This document shows positions 44,975 to 55,749 of a DNA stretch of 64,000 nt, piece by piece. The notes under the pieces are model-generated. The model did no database searches, was not told the origin of the DNA, and saw only the letters and a list, made by a program, of their open reading frames with translations. Position numbers and translations under genes: made by a program. The DNA comes from Phoronis australis (Eukaryota; Phoronida; Phoronidae): assembly GCA_002633005.1 (NCBI GenBank), contig NMRA01000871.1, positions 12,995 to 76,994 on the forward strand. The letters are read 5' to 3'. Position 1 is the first letter of the stretch, and every line of letters starts with the position of its first letter.

Positions 44975-46187
44975 TTAATACCAACATTACTTGTCAGATT
45001 TGTTGTGCAATTCGGGAAAGTGGAAATTAAACATTTTTGGAAACCTCGTGGAGCAACAAATTGATTTTGTGAGTTTGAATATGACGTCGCTCAATCTGAA
45101 GGTGGTTCTAAAGTGCTTATAACCAACATTTACCATGGTTTGATAAGTGACTTTATTGTCTGCTGCATTTCATAAAGACAAGGAAATAGAAGAACAAAAA
45201 AATTGGAAGAGTCTCTTGTACAATTGTTTACCGTATCATCGCTTCTCTGTCTCGGGCGAAATTTATAAGACAACAGCGTTTCTCAAATACAGAGTTGTCA
45301 CAACCTCAACAAGAGAAAACTTCAAGCCGTTCTTAACTACGTTGTAAACCACTGGAATACACGCAGAAATATCTGACGATTTCTCACATTTAAAACAACG
45401 AAAGGTGACTAATACGGTATTGGTTGTCTTGATTCTACGTTGCATGCATCGACTAACAAATGCTTACAATTCGAAATCGGTTAATTTACATATCGCCAGA
45501 TGGACCTTGCGGGTTGTACAAATTTGACAGCTGATCGAGGGAATTGATGTGTCTGTTTTTTGGTGTTTTGATATGGAATGGGTGATTTAATGTGCTTTAA
45601 ATAAAAAGGAGAAGTTGAAAAAAGTTTCGTATGTCACCCTCTTTAAGGATAAATGATGTTCCTTCATAGTCAGCCAAGCAAAATATGTTTACACTAAAGA
45701 CAAACTTTTCGGGTCTGCGCAAGTCAAATAGTGTCAAAGGGTCATCAGCAGGGGTTGACCAACCCCTACACAAATTAGAACATTTCATACTAGTTGAAGG
45801 CGATATATAATAAGATACATGTTCAAGATCAGTTTCTTGGAGTTAGGTAGAGCAGGGTATTTCGTTTCTATTGTTACATGTAGGTCTATGGGATAGTGTC
45901 AACATTTTGCCTCTGTCACTCACAGGTTATTAGAGCTAAGTTTGCATATGCAATGGGATTATGGATCACTCTGCTTTTACATACCACTGTCTAATTGTAA
46001 TTCAACATTTCGATTGCCAAACTGTCACTTTCCAGTAGCAACCAGTGCACATCCTCGATCAATAACATCTCAAAAACCTCGAAACACATTAAATGTATTG
46101 AATTGTGCTAAACCATCTACTATTCCATTTTTAATCCTGAGTGCATCAACTAACAAAGTCATAACCATTTCGCGACTCATCTTCCAG
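44975..46187 (+). other. Intron inside D1, after the tandem donor copies
   Basis: No exon or known repeat found. The open frames at 45147 and 45597 have no motif. Confidence 0.5.
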
Positions 46188-46337
46188 ACTCAATACGAAT
46201 TTATCCATTCTGCCATGGTTGAAAATATCTACGGCGGGGACACGTTCATTCCATCAAAAGATTACGAGAAAACTCTCTCCGAGCTGTTCACAGAGGAGCA
46301 AACCAAAGGTGTGAACACTCTACAAAAGGAGTTTCAG
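46188..46337 (+). CDS. RPTP exon: D1 Q-loop and D1-D2 linker
   Basis: Acceptor CATCTTCCAG, donor CAG/GTAACA; phase 0-0. It encodes TQYEFIHSAMVE, completing MVQTW-TQYEFIH. This is the conserved Q-loop with Gln, where the family usually has MVQT-x-x-QY-x-FIH. IPSKDYEKTLSELFTEE forms the helical linker to D2. Confidence 0.93.
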
Positions 46338-47093
46338 GTAACAGTTCTTTTCACCAGAAACATTCTATTCCTTGACCAGAACAAGTTTAATCCATAGGAG
46401 ATTCGGCGCCCGCAATGGAAAACAATCAGAAGACTCTTGCTTACTCCTCTCACACACGTCAACCATTTTATGTTCTAACCATAGCTGTTTTTGTAAAAAA
46501 AAACTACATGTATCACTGACGAGAACGAGTCAAGATAGTGTCTAACGTCAAAATACACTACATGTTCCTACTTACATGTACCTATTAAATGATCTTACAT
46601 CCAGTAACGGTGAGTATTGTTACATGTGTACAATCCTTGATAACGCATTACGCTGTGTCGATCAAGGCTCATGGTATGAGATTATTTCGACAAAAGAGAT
46701 TGCCAGTAAAAGCCGTAAATACTTGCTAACAGACGGGTTATGTGTCGAGTAACAGCCAAAGCGAAGGTTTGCGTAATAATTATGGCAGGTAACCTTTTGG
46801 CGCTACGCCGTAGAACTACAGAAATGACAAAATAGCGTAACAAATACGTAATTCCCGTATTGGTTGACATGCATGTTTCAACTACTATACTGCTCTAACA
46901 GGTGTGTTTTGAAATTATAGTCCAACTCGAGTATGTATATGGAGGTTAATTAGGACTTCTGTCTTGTAAGCGCATCAACATTGTCATGCCTTTCTAGTGA
47001 ATGAAATTTTTGCTTTGATCACAAAACCAGGTGTGATGAGCAACTGTTGCTAAATGTTCTGTTGAGGCTGAAGGCTTTCACTTTCGTTTTCAG
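46338..47093 (+). other. Intron between D1 and D2
   Basis: AT-rich with several ACATGTA motifs. Nothing else recognised. Confidence 0.5.
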
Positions 47094-47193
47094 ACCCTTC
47101 GACGGCTCTGTCCTCCATGTGACCCAGAAGAATACGGCGCAGGAAGACTTCCTCAGAATACAAACAAGAATCGGTTCGCCAAGATCTTGCCTC
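47094..47193 (+). CDS. RPTP exon: D2 start
   Basis: Acceptor TCGTTTTCAG, donor CCTC/GTGAGT; phase 0 in, phase 1 out. Encodes TLRRLCPPCDPEEYGAGRLP and NTNKNRFAKILP. KNRF marks the start of the second PTP domain. The open frame seen in another register across this exon is a shadow. The phase-0 frame is the one that continues. Confidence 0.9.
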
Positions 47194-47374
47194 GTGAGTT
47201 GTCAAGATAAATATTTTTTTGATCTGCTGGCCAATGTAACATATTCTCATTTATGTATGATTCCAAGGGAATTTAAAAACTTAAACGTGTAGTTGTTAGT
47301 GGCTTAATTTGTCCTAGTGTTTTTTTCTTGGTTTTCTTCGAATTTGTAATTGATATTGCAACAATTCTCCGCAG

Positions 47375-47451
47375 TGGGTCGTGCACGTCCATACTTAATG
47401 ACCCCGGGTGAAGAAGGCGGAACAGATTATATCAACGCCGTCTTTGTAAAC
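47375..47451 (+). CDS. RPTP exon: D2, DYINA motif
   Basis: Acceptor TTCTCCGCAG, donor AAC/GTAAGT; phase 1 in, phase 0 out. Encodes GRARPYLMTPGEEGGTDYIN and AVFVN. The position matches the D1 DYINAS exon, but the stretch is shortened, as in D2 of R2B receptors. Confidence 0.9.
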
Positions 47452-47825
47452 GTAAGTAATATATCGCCACTGACCTCAGGGAAAAGCTGCTCAACGTTAT
47501 CCTGTACATTTTATGTAACATTTTGGGCCAAGGTCTTAAATGTTGAAATAACTAAACTAAGTAACAACACTTAAGTGTGGTCGTCATCGGTCAATACAAC
47601 ACAAAAGTTGAGCTTATGCAACATAATTTAAGTCAGTTCTGAACTTGATGGGCGATTCAATACCGTAATGATAAAACTTGTTGCAGCTCGGCTGATATAT
47701 GTGCTTTAAAGTACACAGTTCATGGTATTCTAGGTAACGTTATCGCTAGCGTCGTCACTGTAAATTGGAACCATGTTGATACACAAAGCGAATTTCATGT
47801 CGTGTTAAATACTCAAATATTACAG

Positions 47826-47960
47826 GGCTTTCAACACCGCGACGCGTTCATAGTCACACAGATGCCCTTGCCGAACACTGTCTTCGATTTCTGGCGAATG
47901 ATTTACGACCACGACAGTAGCACCATTGTCATGTTGAACGCTAGTGCAGATGGTGACAAG
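47826..47960 (+). CDS. RPTP exon: D2, QMPLPNTVFDFWRM
   Basis: Acceptor AAATATTACAG, donor AAG/GTAAAT; phase 0-0. It encodes GFQHRDAFIVTQMPLPNT and VFDFWRMIYDHDSSTIVMLN, the canonical TQ-x-PLP-x-T-x-x-DFWR block of PTP domains. Confidence 0.95.
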
Positions 47961-48317
47961 GTAAATACGTTCAGATGTGTACTATATTTATTATATCAGT
48001 TCTGCTGATGTTTTTGTGCTCTGATTTCGATTCATGTCTGTCCTCGTTTGTCAATTCTTTCACGAGATTTAGTTTCTAAAATGCGAATGTCTATCTATAT
48101 TGGACTGTGGGCCCTTTGGACCTTACATTCTTTGAGCCATCAGACAGACGATAAAATACCAATCAAAATGATAAAACGATCAACATTGTTTTTTAGTCCA
48201 AAGGACCAATTGTCTGAAAAATGTTTTCGATCTGTCGGTCATTCGTACTATTGACCTTTATCGCCTTGAACAACATGGGAATATGATCACGCGCCCATGC
48301 TCTATTTTACGTTGTAG

Positions 48318-48449
48318 ACTTGCGCACGTTACTGGGCTGAAGAGGGCTCGGTTAAGTATGGTCACTTCAGAATTGAGACTGCGGCTAAAAGGTTCGAGCA
48401 CAACGAGCTTATAATTCACCGAACTTTTAACATCGTTGATACAAAGAAG
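48318..48449 (+). CDS. RPTP exon: D2, middle part
   Basis: Acceptor ACGTTGTAG, donor AAG/GTATGG; phase 0-0, 44 codons. It encodes CARYWAEEGSVKYGHFRIE, ending LIIHRTFNIVDTKK. It corresponds to the C-x-x-YWP and YG-x-I-x-V region. YWA replaces YWP. Confidence 0.92.
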
Positions 48450-48963
48450 GTATGGACTCCTTGATCAATCAGTTGCCTTAGAGGCTGTCAGTCGCAAGTA
48501 TTGTAATTGTAGAAACTGCTATGTTCTATGTACTTGGATACTTAACCCATGTTGAAGAAATGACAATGGAGACTCTAACATTCGTTGTGCAAATAAGGTC
48601 TAAGTGTTCAAAATAAATTGTTTAAGATTCTAGAAGTTGCAAAAGTTTTGTCGTGACATTCTGTATATCATTGAAATCACTAAATCCCATTGGAAGAACA
48701 AATTAGCCAATCCCCGCAGTACACACGTAATTTTGTGTCCAGATAAATTCCTTCTTTATGAGGAACTTTTGATAGAATAACCTATTTGCCGAAAGCCTTT
48801 TTTAAACTAAGTGCCATTTCCTTGATAATCAACATTACCCCCACTCACAAATTGCTTAAATTCTTCTGGAAATGTTCCAAAGGTATCCTGCATTGCATGT
48901 CGCCTCGCATGTTTCTACATGTCTTCTGTGTGCTTCTATGAACGTAATATGTAATTATTTTAG

Positions 48964-49127
48964 ACAAGCAGTGCACCTCGTCAAATTAAGCATTTTGAAC
49001 TCACCAATTGGCCAAAGAATCAAAAGATACCACCTTCTGCCACTCAGCCTGCATTGATAGAGCTCTACGACCTAGTACAGAACAGGCAACGGAAAACTGA
49101 ATCCAAGCCAGTCACTGTGCATTGTCT
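48964..49127 (+). CDS. RPTP exon: D2, degenerate WPD loop
   Basis: Acceptor TTATTTTAG, donor GTCT/GTAAGT; phase 0 in, phase 2 out. Encodes RQIKHFELTNWPKNQKIPP, ALIELYDLVQNRQ and KPVTVHC. The WPD loop reads W-P-K, so the general acid Asp is missing. The exon ends in the D2 signature cysteine plus two bases of the next codon. D2 is therefore expected to be inactive or very weak. Confidence 0.95.
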
Positions 49128-49467
49128 GTAAGTAACCATTTTAGGCTAAACATGTACATCTTTCGTTGTGTGTGTCTCTCCATGGTAAATATATTGTATA
49201 GCAGTACACTGTACCCACTTAGACCTAGCCTTGACAGAAAGGTAGCTGATTAATGACATGTTAACTTGGACACCCGCTGCAAAACTCTCTTGCAANGCCA
49301 CGCATGCCAGGGATTTCTCGTGTAAAATTACCAAATAGCTCCCCGACCTCGGATCTTCTGTATGTTGAACTACTGTGCAGCTCCCAACTTAGTGCGAAGC
49401 GCTCTTTGTTTAAAGAGAATTTCTAACTCATCTACTGCCTGTGTTTGACTGTTTTTCTTGTGTGCAG

Positions 49468-49603
49468 GGACGGTTGTATGCGTAGCGGTTTCTTTTGCTC
49501 CATGGCGAATCTGTTCGATAAGATCAAAGTAGAACAAGGCGTCGATGTCTTCCAAACCGTGAAGAGTGCGAGGTCGAACAGACCAGAGTTCGTGCCTGAC
49601 ATT
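49468..49603 (+). CDS. RPTP exon: D2 signature
   Basis: Acceptor TTGTGTGCAG, donor ATT/GTAAGT; phase 2 in, phase 0 out. With the previous exon it reads HCLDGCMRSGFFC. The CX5R spacing is kept, but S-A-G-x-G is replaced by L-D-G-C-M. HCL-x-G-x-x-RSG-x-FC is characteristic of R2B-type D2 domains. It continues NLFDKIKVEQGVDVFQTVKS and ARSNRPEFVPDI. Confidence 0.95.
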
Positions 49604-49626
49604 GTAAGTACCATTTTCAACTTAAG

Positions 49627-49781
49627 CAGTGGCAGATTCAGAGGGGGGCAAGAGCGTCATGACCTCCCTAAAATTCTCCCAGATTCCGTTTAGCAGTTAG
49701 GGGGTGCGAATGTCTCACGGGCAAAATCCTCGAAATACTCTGCCCTGGCTCCCTCTAACTCAAAATCCTGGATCTGCGCTG
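49627..49781. mobile_element. MITE-like element in the last intron
   Basis: The left end is CAGTGGCAGATTCAGAGGGG. The right end read in reverse is CAGCGCAGATCCAGGATTTT. They are imperfect inverted termini around a G-rich/C-rich core. Related ends occur at 39927-40079 and 62868-63083. The 687-bp duplication begins inside this element. Confidence 0.5.
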
Positions 49782-50207
49782 TTGTTTCATAAAGTCCTTC
49801 CCGCAGTGTTGTGACAGCGTGTGTATACTAAGGTGCAGCAAGCAAGTGTAAGGAATTCAGCTTCGGCTACTGTTCTTAAAAGATTATTCAGTTGTCCATT
49901 TGGTCTCGTGCATTGAATACGCTAAATCTGACTGAATTGCGGGAATTGTGTACTGGTGCTCGTCTCGAACAGACATTGGCACTCTCTTCATTGTTAACAG
50001 TCGTTGTTCGTAAACATCATTTTGTCAGTTGCTCGCTTCGTTTGCGGCGAAACGACAAAGGTAACTCGTTTTACTATGTTTTGAAGCCAGTGATTGGAAT
50101 GAACTTAAGATGCAGACAATACGGCACTTGCTTATAGTGGACATTCTTACTGGAGGTACAGTACATGTATGAACGTGGCTTCATCATTTTTTTCGAACTT
50201 ATTCCAG

Positions 50208-50282
50208 GAACAGTACAAGTCCCTTTACTTGATGGCTCAGCGGTTTTTGGAGTCCTTTGAAACTTACGCGAACTTCCAGTAA
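50208..50282 (+). CDS. RPTP terminal coding exon (copy 1)
   Basis: Acceptor ACTTATTCCAG, phase 0. It encodes EQYKSLYLMAQRFLESFETY, ANFQ and TAA. The EQY-x-x-x-Y-x-x-A-x-x-x-LES pattern is the C-terminal helix of RPTP D2. It lies inside the first unit of a 687-bp tandem duplication. An identical exon occurs at 50895. Confidence 0.93.
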   Translation, partial: EQYKSLYLMAQRFLESFETYANFQ

Positions 50283-50894
50283 GGGAAAACGTTTGCTACG
50301 GCAAGAAGACAGACATGTGACTGTTTGTTAATCTACGTGCGTCAGAAGTAATGCGTGATTCACTTCATGGAAGTTGTATAAGCGGTCCCCCAGTCTGCTA
50401 CAAAAGTGGAGGGATCACTGTNTACTCTGTCCTGGCTCCCCCTAACTCAAAATCCTGGATCTGCGCTTTTGTTTCATAAAGTCCTTCTCGCAGTGTTGTG
50501 ACAGCGTGTATATACTAAAGTGCAGCAAGCAAGTGTAAGGAATTCAGCTTCGGCTACTGTTCTTAAAAGGTTATTCAGTTGTCCATTTGGTCTCGTGCAT
50601 TGAATACGCTAAATCTGACTGAATTGCGGGAATTGTGTACTGGTGCTCGTCTCGAACAGACATTGGCACTCTCTTCATTGTTAACTGTCGTTGTTCGTAA
50701 ACATCATTTTGTCAGTTGCTCGCTTCGTTTGCGGCGAAACGACAAAGGTAACTCGTTTTACTATGTTTTGAAGCCAGTGATTGGAAGGAACTTAAGATGC
50801 AGACAATACGGCACTTGCTTATAGTGGACATTCTTACTGGAGGTACAGTACATGTATGAACGTGGCTTCATCATTTTTTTCGAACTTATTCCAG

Positions 50895-50969
50895 GAACAG
50901 TACAAGTCCCTTTACTTGATGGCTCAGCGGTTTTTGGAGTCCTTTGAAACTTACGCGAACTTCCAGTAA
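50895..50969 (+). CDS. Duplicate of the RPTP terminal coding exon (copy 2)
   Basis: All 75 bases, including the TAA, are identical to 50208-50282 and the acceptor ACTTATTCCAG is also kept. It could be spliced in place of copy 1 to give the same protein with a different 3' UTR. It could also be inert 3'-flanking sequence, or an artefact of assembly. Confidence 0.6.
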   Translation, partial: EQYKSLYLMAQRFLESFETYANFQ

Positions 50970-51426
50970 GGGAAAACGTTTGCTACGGCAAGAAGACAGA
51001 CACTCATGTGACTGTTTGTTAATCTACGTGCGTCAGAAGTACGGCGTGATTCACTTTATGGAAGTTGTATAAGCGGTCCCCCAGTCTGCTACAAAAGTGG
51101 AGGGATCACTGTGCAAGATAATCAGCCTTGATAAAACAAAGAATGCTTGTGTGTTATACATGTACTTTGTACGGATGACTTACTAGTTAAAATTTTGGTC
51201 GTAAGGTTTTGGATAATGCTTTAATATATAGCGCTTGTATTATGTGGTTGTTCTGAAAATTTATTTGATAATTTTCATAAGAATTTGAAAAATATGTTAG
51301 ATTATGTTTTCAATTCATAATGACGCCTTTAATCCATTGAGATGTAGTATAGTCAAAGTGACGTCATTAGACCAATCAATTTGGGTGCTTATATCAATTT
51401 TATGCAGAAAATATATTAGTCACTCT

Positions 51427-51436
51427 AATAAATAAA
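51427..51436 (+). other. Candidate poly(A) signals
   Basis: Two overlapping AATAAA hexamers lie about 460 bases after the duplicate stop codon and are followed by an AT-rich stretch. They are the first AATAAA hexamers I noticed after the last exon. This is position-based inference only. Confidence 0.3.
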
Positions 51437-52619
51437 TGCTGCACAATTTCATATAACACTATATCATTTATAAAAGAGCTTATTTTATTAAAATTTATTT
51501 TAAAATCAATCACATTCAGGGGTTTCTTGTTGTTTTTTGTAGCGTATTCATTTCGAAAATGATAATGACACTGTTTCGTGAGCTTCCAGGTTTCATTCAC
51601 GTATGAATGAATACGGTAAATTTAGTATACATTGTACTAACCCTGAGCTTACATGTACATTATATGCAACACATTCCTTGTATAAAATATTTTTTATGTT
51701 TTGATTGACCTTGCCTTATGTATACTGGTCGCTAAAATGTGAATACTGTTAATTTGGCATGCGATTAAGTGATGAACATTGTCCTATTTTGAGGTGCGAG
51801 GCTTGCAGGAAATCCATCATACAGACCACCTGGTGGCCGCAAATGTAATTGTCGGTCCTTCAGCCTTTGATTTTGTATTAGAATCTGGTAAACAATACGT
51901 TCAGATTTTTCATCATACTAATCTCTATCATATGTATGCGAACATCGTGTCGTAGCTTAGTATTTGCTTTCAAAGGTTACAGAAACAGAAGGCAGCCGAA
52001 GAGTGTGGTCACTATATTAATATAAATAGGCCCTGATCTCCGGCGCCTTTCCGCGACGCTCTCCATATTAATATAGCTGCCACACTTTTGAGGTACGAAG
52101 TTCAATTGATTGCCTGTGTCATTTTAATGAGAACCAGTCATTTTGAATAATAATTTGTTATGTGATTTTAAAAATTCTTGTTCATAAAGATCTTGTTTAC
52201 ATAGTAAACAATGTTTTGGATTGATTCGGTTTAGGATATATGGCACGATATAGGGTAAAGTGAAAACGCGCATTTTAAAATGTGTCGGTTATTGACGGTG
52301 AAATCGACACATTTCGTTTCGCAACTAAAACCCGCAAAAACTTGCTGATTAAACTACGATCACCGACTGGATCGTCACTTTCCGGCAGCGGTACAGCGGG
52401 AGCGAACTCATTCTCCCAGTTGGTCCTCGATCTGCCAACCCGTGGGTAATGGATACTGGCATGAACACAGATGACTTTACACTGAGTTTTCGTCTGTCAA
52501 TGAACAGCTGTAGATAAAATAACATCAATTTGCGGACACTATGCTTGGCAATCTCAACTCCAGTCCGGACTTCCAAAATTCCCCATGCATGTACATGTAG
52601 ATGTACACGAACAGTGTAG

Positions 52620-52695
52620 ATTATTACAGTGTACATGGCGATATCGTTATCCCCCGCAATCTAGAGCGGGAGTGGGTTTTGGAGAATTAACCACC
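52620..52695. repeat. Partial copy of the 114-bp MITE
   Basis: ATTATTACAGTG, CGTTATCCCCCGCAATCTAG and TTTTGGAGAATT match the left and centre of the element at 17634-17747. Confidence 0.65.
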
Positions 52696-52724
52696 TAAGA
52701 TAGAACATTAACGTAACATTGTTT

Positions 52725-52915
52725 AAACGTGTGATACACCGTAAAATGTGACAATTTTTTAAAATGTAACATATATTACATTATACGCCATTGTTATATT
52801 TTCCGTCGCTTAGCCTCTCCTAAAATGTAACACGTTGTTACAGTTTACATAATAGCTACATTTTATGTCGAATGTCCATGCGAGGAATGTACCATTGTTG
52901 CATTTTACGAAACCA
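52725..52915. repeat. Cluster of AAAATGTAACA / TGTTACATTTT motifs
   Basis: At least five forward or inverted variants (for example CTAAAATGTAACACGTTGTTACAG) in under 200 bases. It has the potential to form several hairpins. Confidence 0.6.
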
Positions 52916-53330
52916 TAGTCATATCACAAAGTAAATAACCAAAAACCAACAAGTAATATGTGTCACAACCGAAAGTATTCGAGTATTTTTGTACGGGGAA
53001 TGAAGCCCGAAAATTCGGATAACCACCCATTTAGAGAGAGGTCTCGGACAAAAATGACCCATTCAAAGAGTAATTTTGTGTAAAATTTCACATATTCTTT
53101 GCACAGTTGTTTTCCAGAAATTTAGAAAAGGCACCCTTTTAGATAGTATTTTGTAGCAAATTGCAACATTTTGGAGAGTAGTTTTGCTGTAAAAAAACCC
53201 TTTTGGACGGCACTTTTCGTGTACCTCTTCTATAAGACGACCCTCCGAGATGACAGGTCATCAATTTGGTAAGCTATTTTCATCATCATCATTGTTATCA
53301 TGATCATCATTGTCATCGTTATCTTTCTTG

Positions 53331-53475
53331 CATGGGCGGCGCAGCAATGAAATAAGTGGGAAAGGTATAGACCCCTAGCCCCCAAATGATGCGCCACCCA
53401 TGAAGTCTATGAGCGGACCAGCAATGAAATAATTGGATAGGTCTAACCCCCAGTCCCCTTTGGGGCGCCGCCGTT
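53331..53475. repeat. GGGCGG hairpin family, complete copy plus diverged tandem copy
   Basis: 53331-53402 starts CATGGGCGGCGC and ends GCGCCACCCATG. A second diverged unit follows at about 53407-53475 (GAGCGGACCAGCAATGAAAT ... GGGGCGCCGCC). A TCATCA-rich microsatellite lies directly upstream (53278-53325). Confidence 0.75.
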
Positions 53476-55678
53476 ACTTAAGTTATTTAACAAGGACACG
53501 GTGCAATATACACAATACTTGCTTACCAATGTGCTAATACATTATGGTCCTCAAAGATATTAAAATCATCTCAGCTACATGTATGTTTTAACGTTTCTAC
53601 GGGGCTGCCCATAATGGACAGCGAATGCTGTTTTGAAAGGATTTAAAGGGGTTCCTAGGTTCAGCCTTAACGATATCGTAATAAACGTATCGACAGCTGT
53701 GATTGCAGAGTAGGCCTCCTTTTTGGAACTGAGGAGATTGAGATTGAAAATCTCGTTTAGACGTGTGACAACTTCAAAATTTGATTTTTTCTGACGTATC
53801 TTTAGATTAACACGAAAAAAATGAAATCAGACTGTATTCTTTGACTTGCGACATATGTCTAATTGACGTGAAGATACCTACAGTCAGATCATTTTTGTCT
53901 CTTGTTAATTTCAAAGAACTGAGGCTAGTTCCACGAGGATTTGTAAGTTCAAAAATTGCGTTAAATGAAGTCCGGAGGCAGACATTTTTAGAGAACTAGC
54001 GACCAGTCGGCTATGGCTGAGGTCATGGGGTCATTAGAATAGCTGGTATGACGACATACACAACACACAACAATTTTGTTTGGAACTGGCGCCTATATTC
54101 TTAGAAGAAAACATTGGTTTGAACTAAGTTTCATTGAGCGTGGGTCTTATATGCAATTCATACGTAAGTGCGTACTAAAAGTAAATTTAGCCACAAATAT
54201 GAGGTACCTCTACATGTACGTCGCATAATTTCTATTTCTCAGTGGTCGGTGTATTTTATGTTGCGTCTCATAGCCGGTCGACTAAATCAGAATATTGTTG
54301 CAAAAGTAAAGTTTGACTTCCAAATTTCGCAGCGAAGTTTTACGAACAACTTCACTTCACTTTGACAAATTTGGCAGTTTCCCTTCTTGCATACAAAACT
54401 CTTTAAAAATACGGCACTGTTGTCGATTAACTGGCTTGAATATGGGCGAGTCTGAATCAAGCTACAGTAGCGAAATGTCCACACCGTGTTTTAACCATTC
54501 TTTTGAAATCAAGATGTTCATAGCCCTGTGCTAACAACATGAAATTGTGTTCGACCTATCTACTTGAATCGCCAAAAGCGTTGAAGAGGCAAAAACTAGC
54601 ATATTACATGTAGTTTGCATTACTTTAACTGGGCAATGTGGAAAGTGAAGATGTGACCCGTACTTTGATTTGCTGAAATTAATAACTGTGTGAAACTGAA
54701 ATTGAATACATTTAAAATTGACACTGGACGCAAGAGGTCACGACGATCCCGATGCGTTGGAAAGCAATCAGGCATCTTGTGGAAATCATGCACAAACAAG
54801 CATCGAGAATTCCTTTATCATTTTTCTAAACATCTTACGCGTGTGTACTACATGTGCGCAGTTGTGACTTTTTTGAATTTTGCGAACTGAACCAACCAAA
54901 CAAAAGCTGCTTGAATACCCAGTTTGTGTTCTGAATCGTGGAATATGAGCAGCAAATTACTGAGATGTGTCTGGTTTTTAAATCTTAGTCAATAGATCAA
55001 CTAAGGCAATGAATGATGATTCAGTTTAGATTAGGAAAACTTGTTTCATCAGTTTGCCACATCACATGATAATTAGTTTTGTAGATCACAACAAAACATG
55101 CACTGCCTCCTAGACGCAAACCCGTTTCTTGGTTTGTTACTGTCTTTCCATAAGCACTGTTACCCCAGTAGGCTTCATCGACTACGCTAAAATAGCTTTG
55201 TTTTTGTCCGTGACCCTTTCCGCCTAGCGTCGCTGACTTCCTCACCAAAACGTTCCAGGGCATTTTACTGGAGCCAATTCGAGCATTTGATATATTTTCC
55301 GTATTCTACAGGCCGTGTTCTTAGTACCATTTCAGTAGCGAGGTTACCAACCGAATGAACTTCCCACAACCGGTTGTCGTGGTCGGTTTAAGATTTCTCT
55401 CTTCTCGCGTAGATATACATGTACGAAAATCCAATTTAACTCAGGACATTGGACATTGAATAATTTATCACTTGGATAATGGTGTCTGAGCCCCTTGATG
55501 ATTTTTGTAGTGTTTTATATTATACTTTGCTATTAATAAACGTTGAAACAACATTAACCTTATGTTCTATTTTAGGTGGTTGCAATATCTCATTATAAGT
55601 TGATATTCTATTTTATGTAATTACAATATCTACTCATTAGTACCGTTCACGTGACATCTGCATGTATTGTTGAGATAT
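53476..55678. other. No gene recognised
   Basis: Intergenic. Open frames at 54168-54534 overlap on both strands without motif. Confidence 0.45.
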
Positions 55679-55749
55679 CATGGGCGGCACCACGCTGAAA
55701 TTAGTGGAGGGCTATAGCCCTCTTAGCTCCCTATAGTGCACCGCCCATG
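55679..55749. repeat. GGGCGG hairpin family, complete copy (71 bp)
   Basis: The ends CATGGGCGG and CCGCCCATG are perfectly inverted, and the core AGGGCTATAGCCCT is also palindromic. Relatives are at 53331 and 10103. Confidence 0.8.

Larger units (their letters stand above)
13747..50282 (+). other. Receptor-type protein tyrosine phosphatase gene (gene-level span, 5' incomplete)
   Basis: Thirty-four exons, all with AG acceptors and GT donors, join in consistent phase into one frame of about 2085 residues ending in TAA. The order is EGF-like (residues 1-47), about 13 FN3 domains (48-1290), a membrane-proximal segment, a transmembrane helix (about 1407-1428), a basic and Pro-rich juxtamembrane region, phosphatase D1 (about 1540-1800) and D2 (about 1835-2085). 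Such receptors remove phosphate from tyrosines at the inner face of the plasma membrane, while the ectodomain senses adhesion or ligand. D2 resembles the R2B (PTPRK/M/T/U) family, but there is no MAM or Ig domain. No signal peptide exon was found, so the start lies further 5' or was missed. Exons lying between 13.9 and 19.9 kb could also be missing. Confidence 0.92.
49736..51112 (+). repeat. 687-bp tandem duplication containing the last exon
   Basis: Unit 1 is 49736-50421 and unit 2 is 50423-51112, separated by a single N at 50422. They differ at only a handful of positions (for example a 4-base CTCA insertion near 51003 and C/T changes). Each contains part of a MITE-like end, an 81-codon open frame of unknown meaning, and the terminal RPTP exon. 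Near identity indicates a very recent event or two alleles placed in tandem. Confidence 0.95.
51437..53280. other. Intergenic, AT-rich
   Basis: Holds the partial MITE copy (52620-52695) and a run of AAAATGTAACA-type inverted motifs (52725-52915). No gene recognised. Confidence 0.5.

Noticed and set aside
47047-47292. 81-codon plus frame over the D2 start exon
   Set aside because: It is a shadow in another register. The frame that joins neighbouring exons in phase encodes the KNRF motif of D2.
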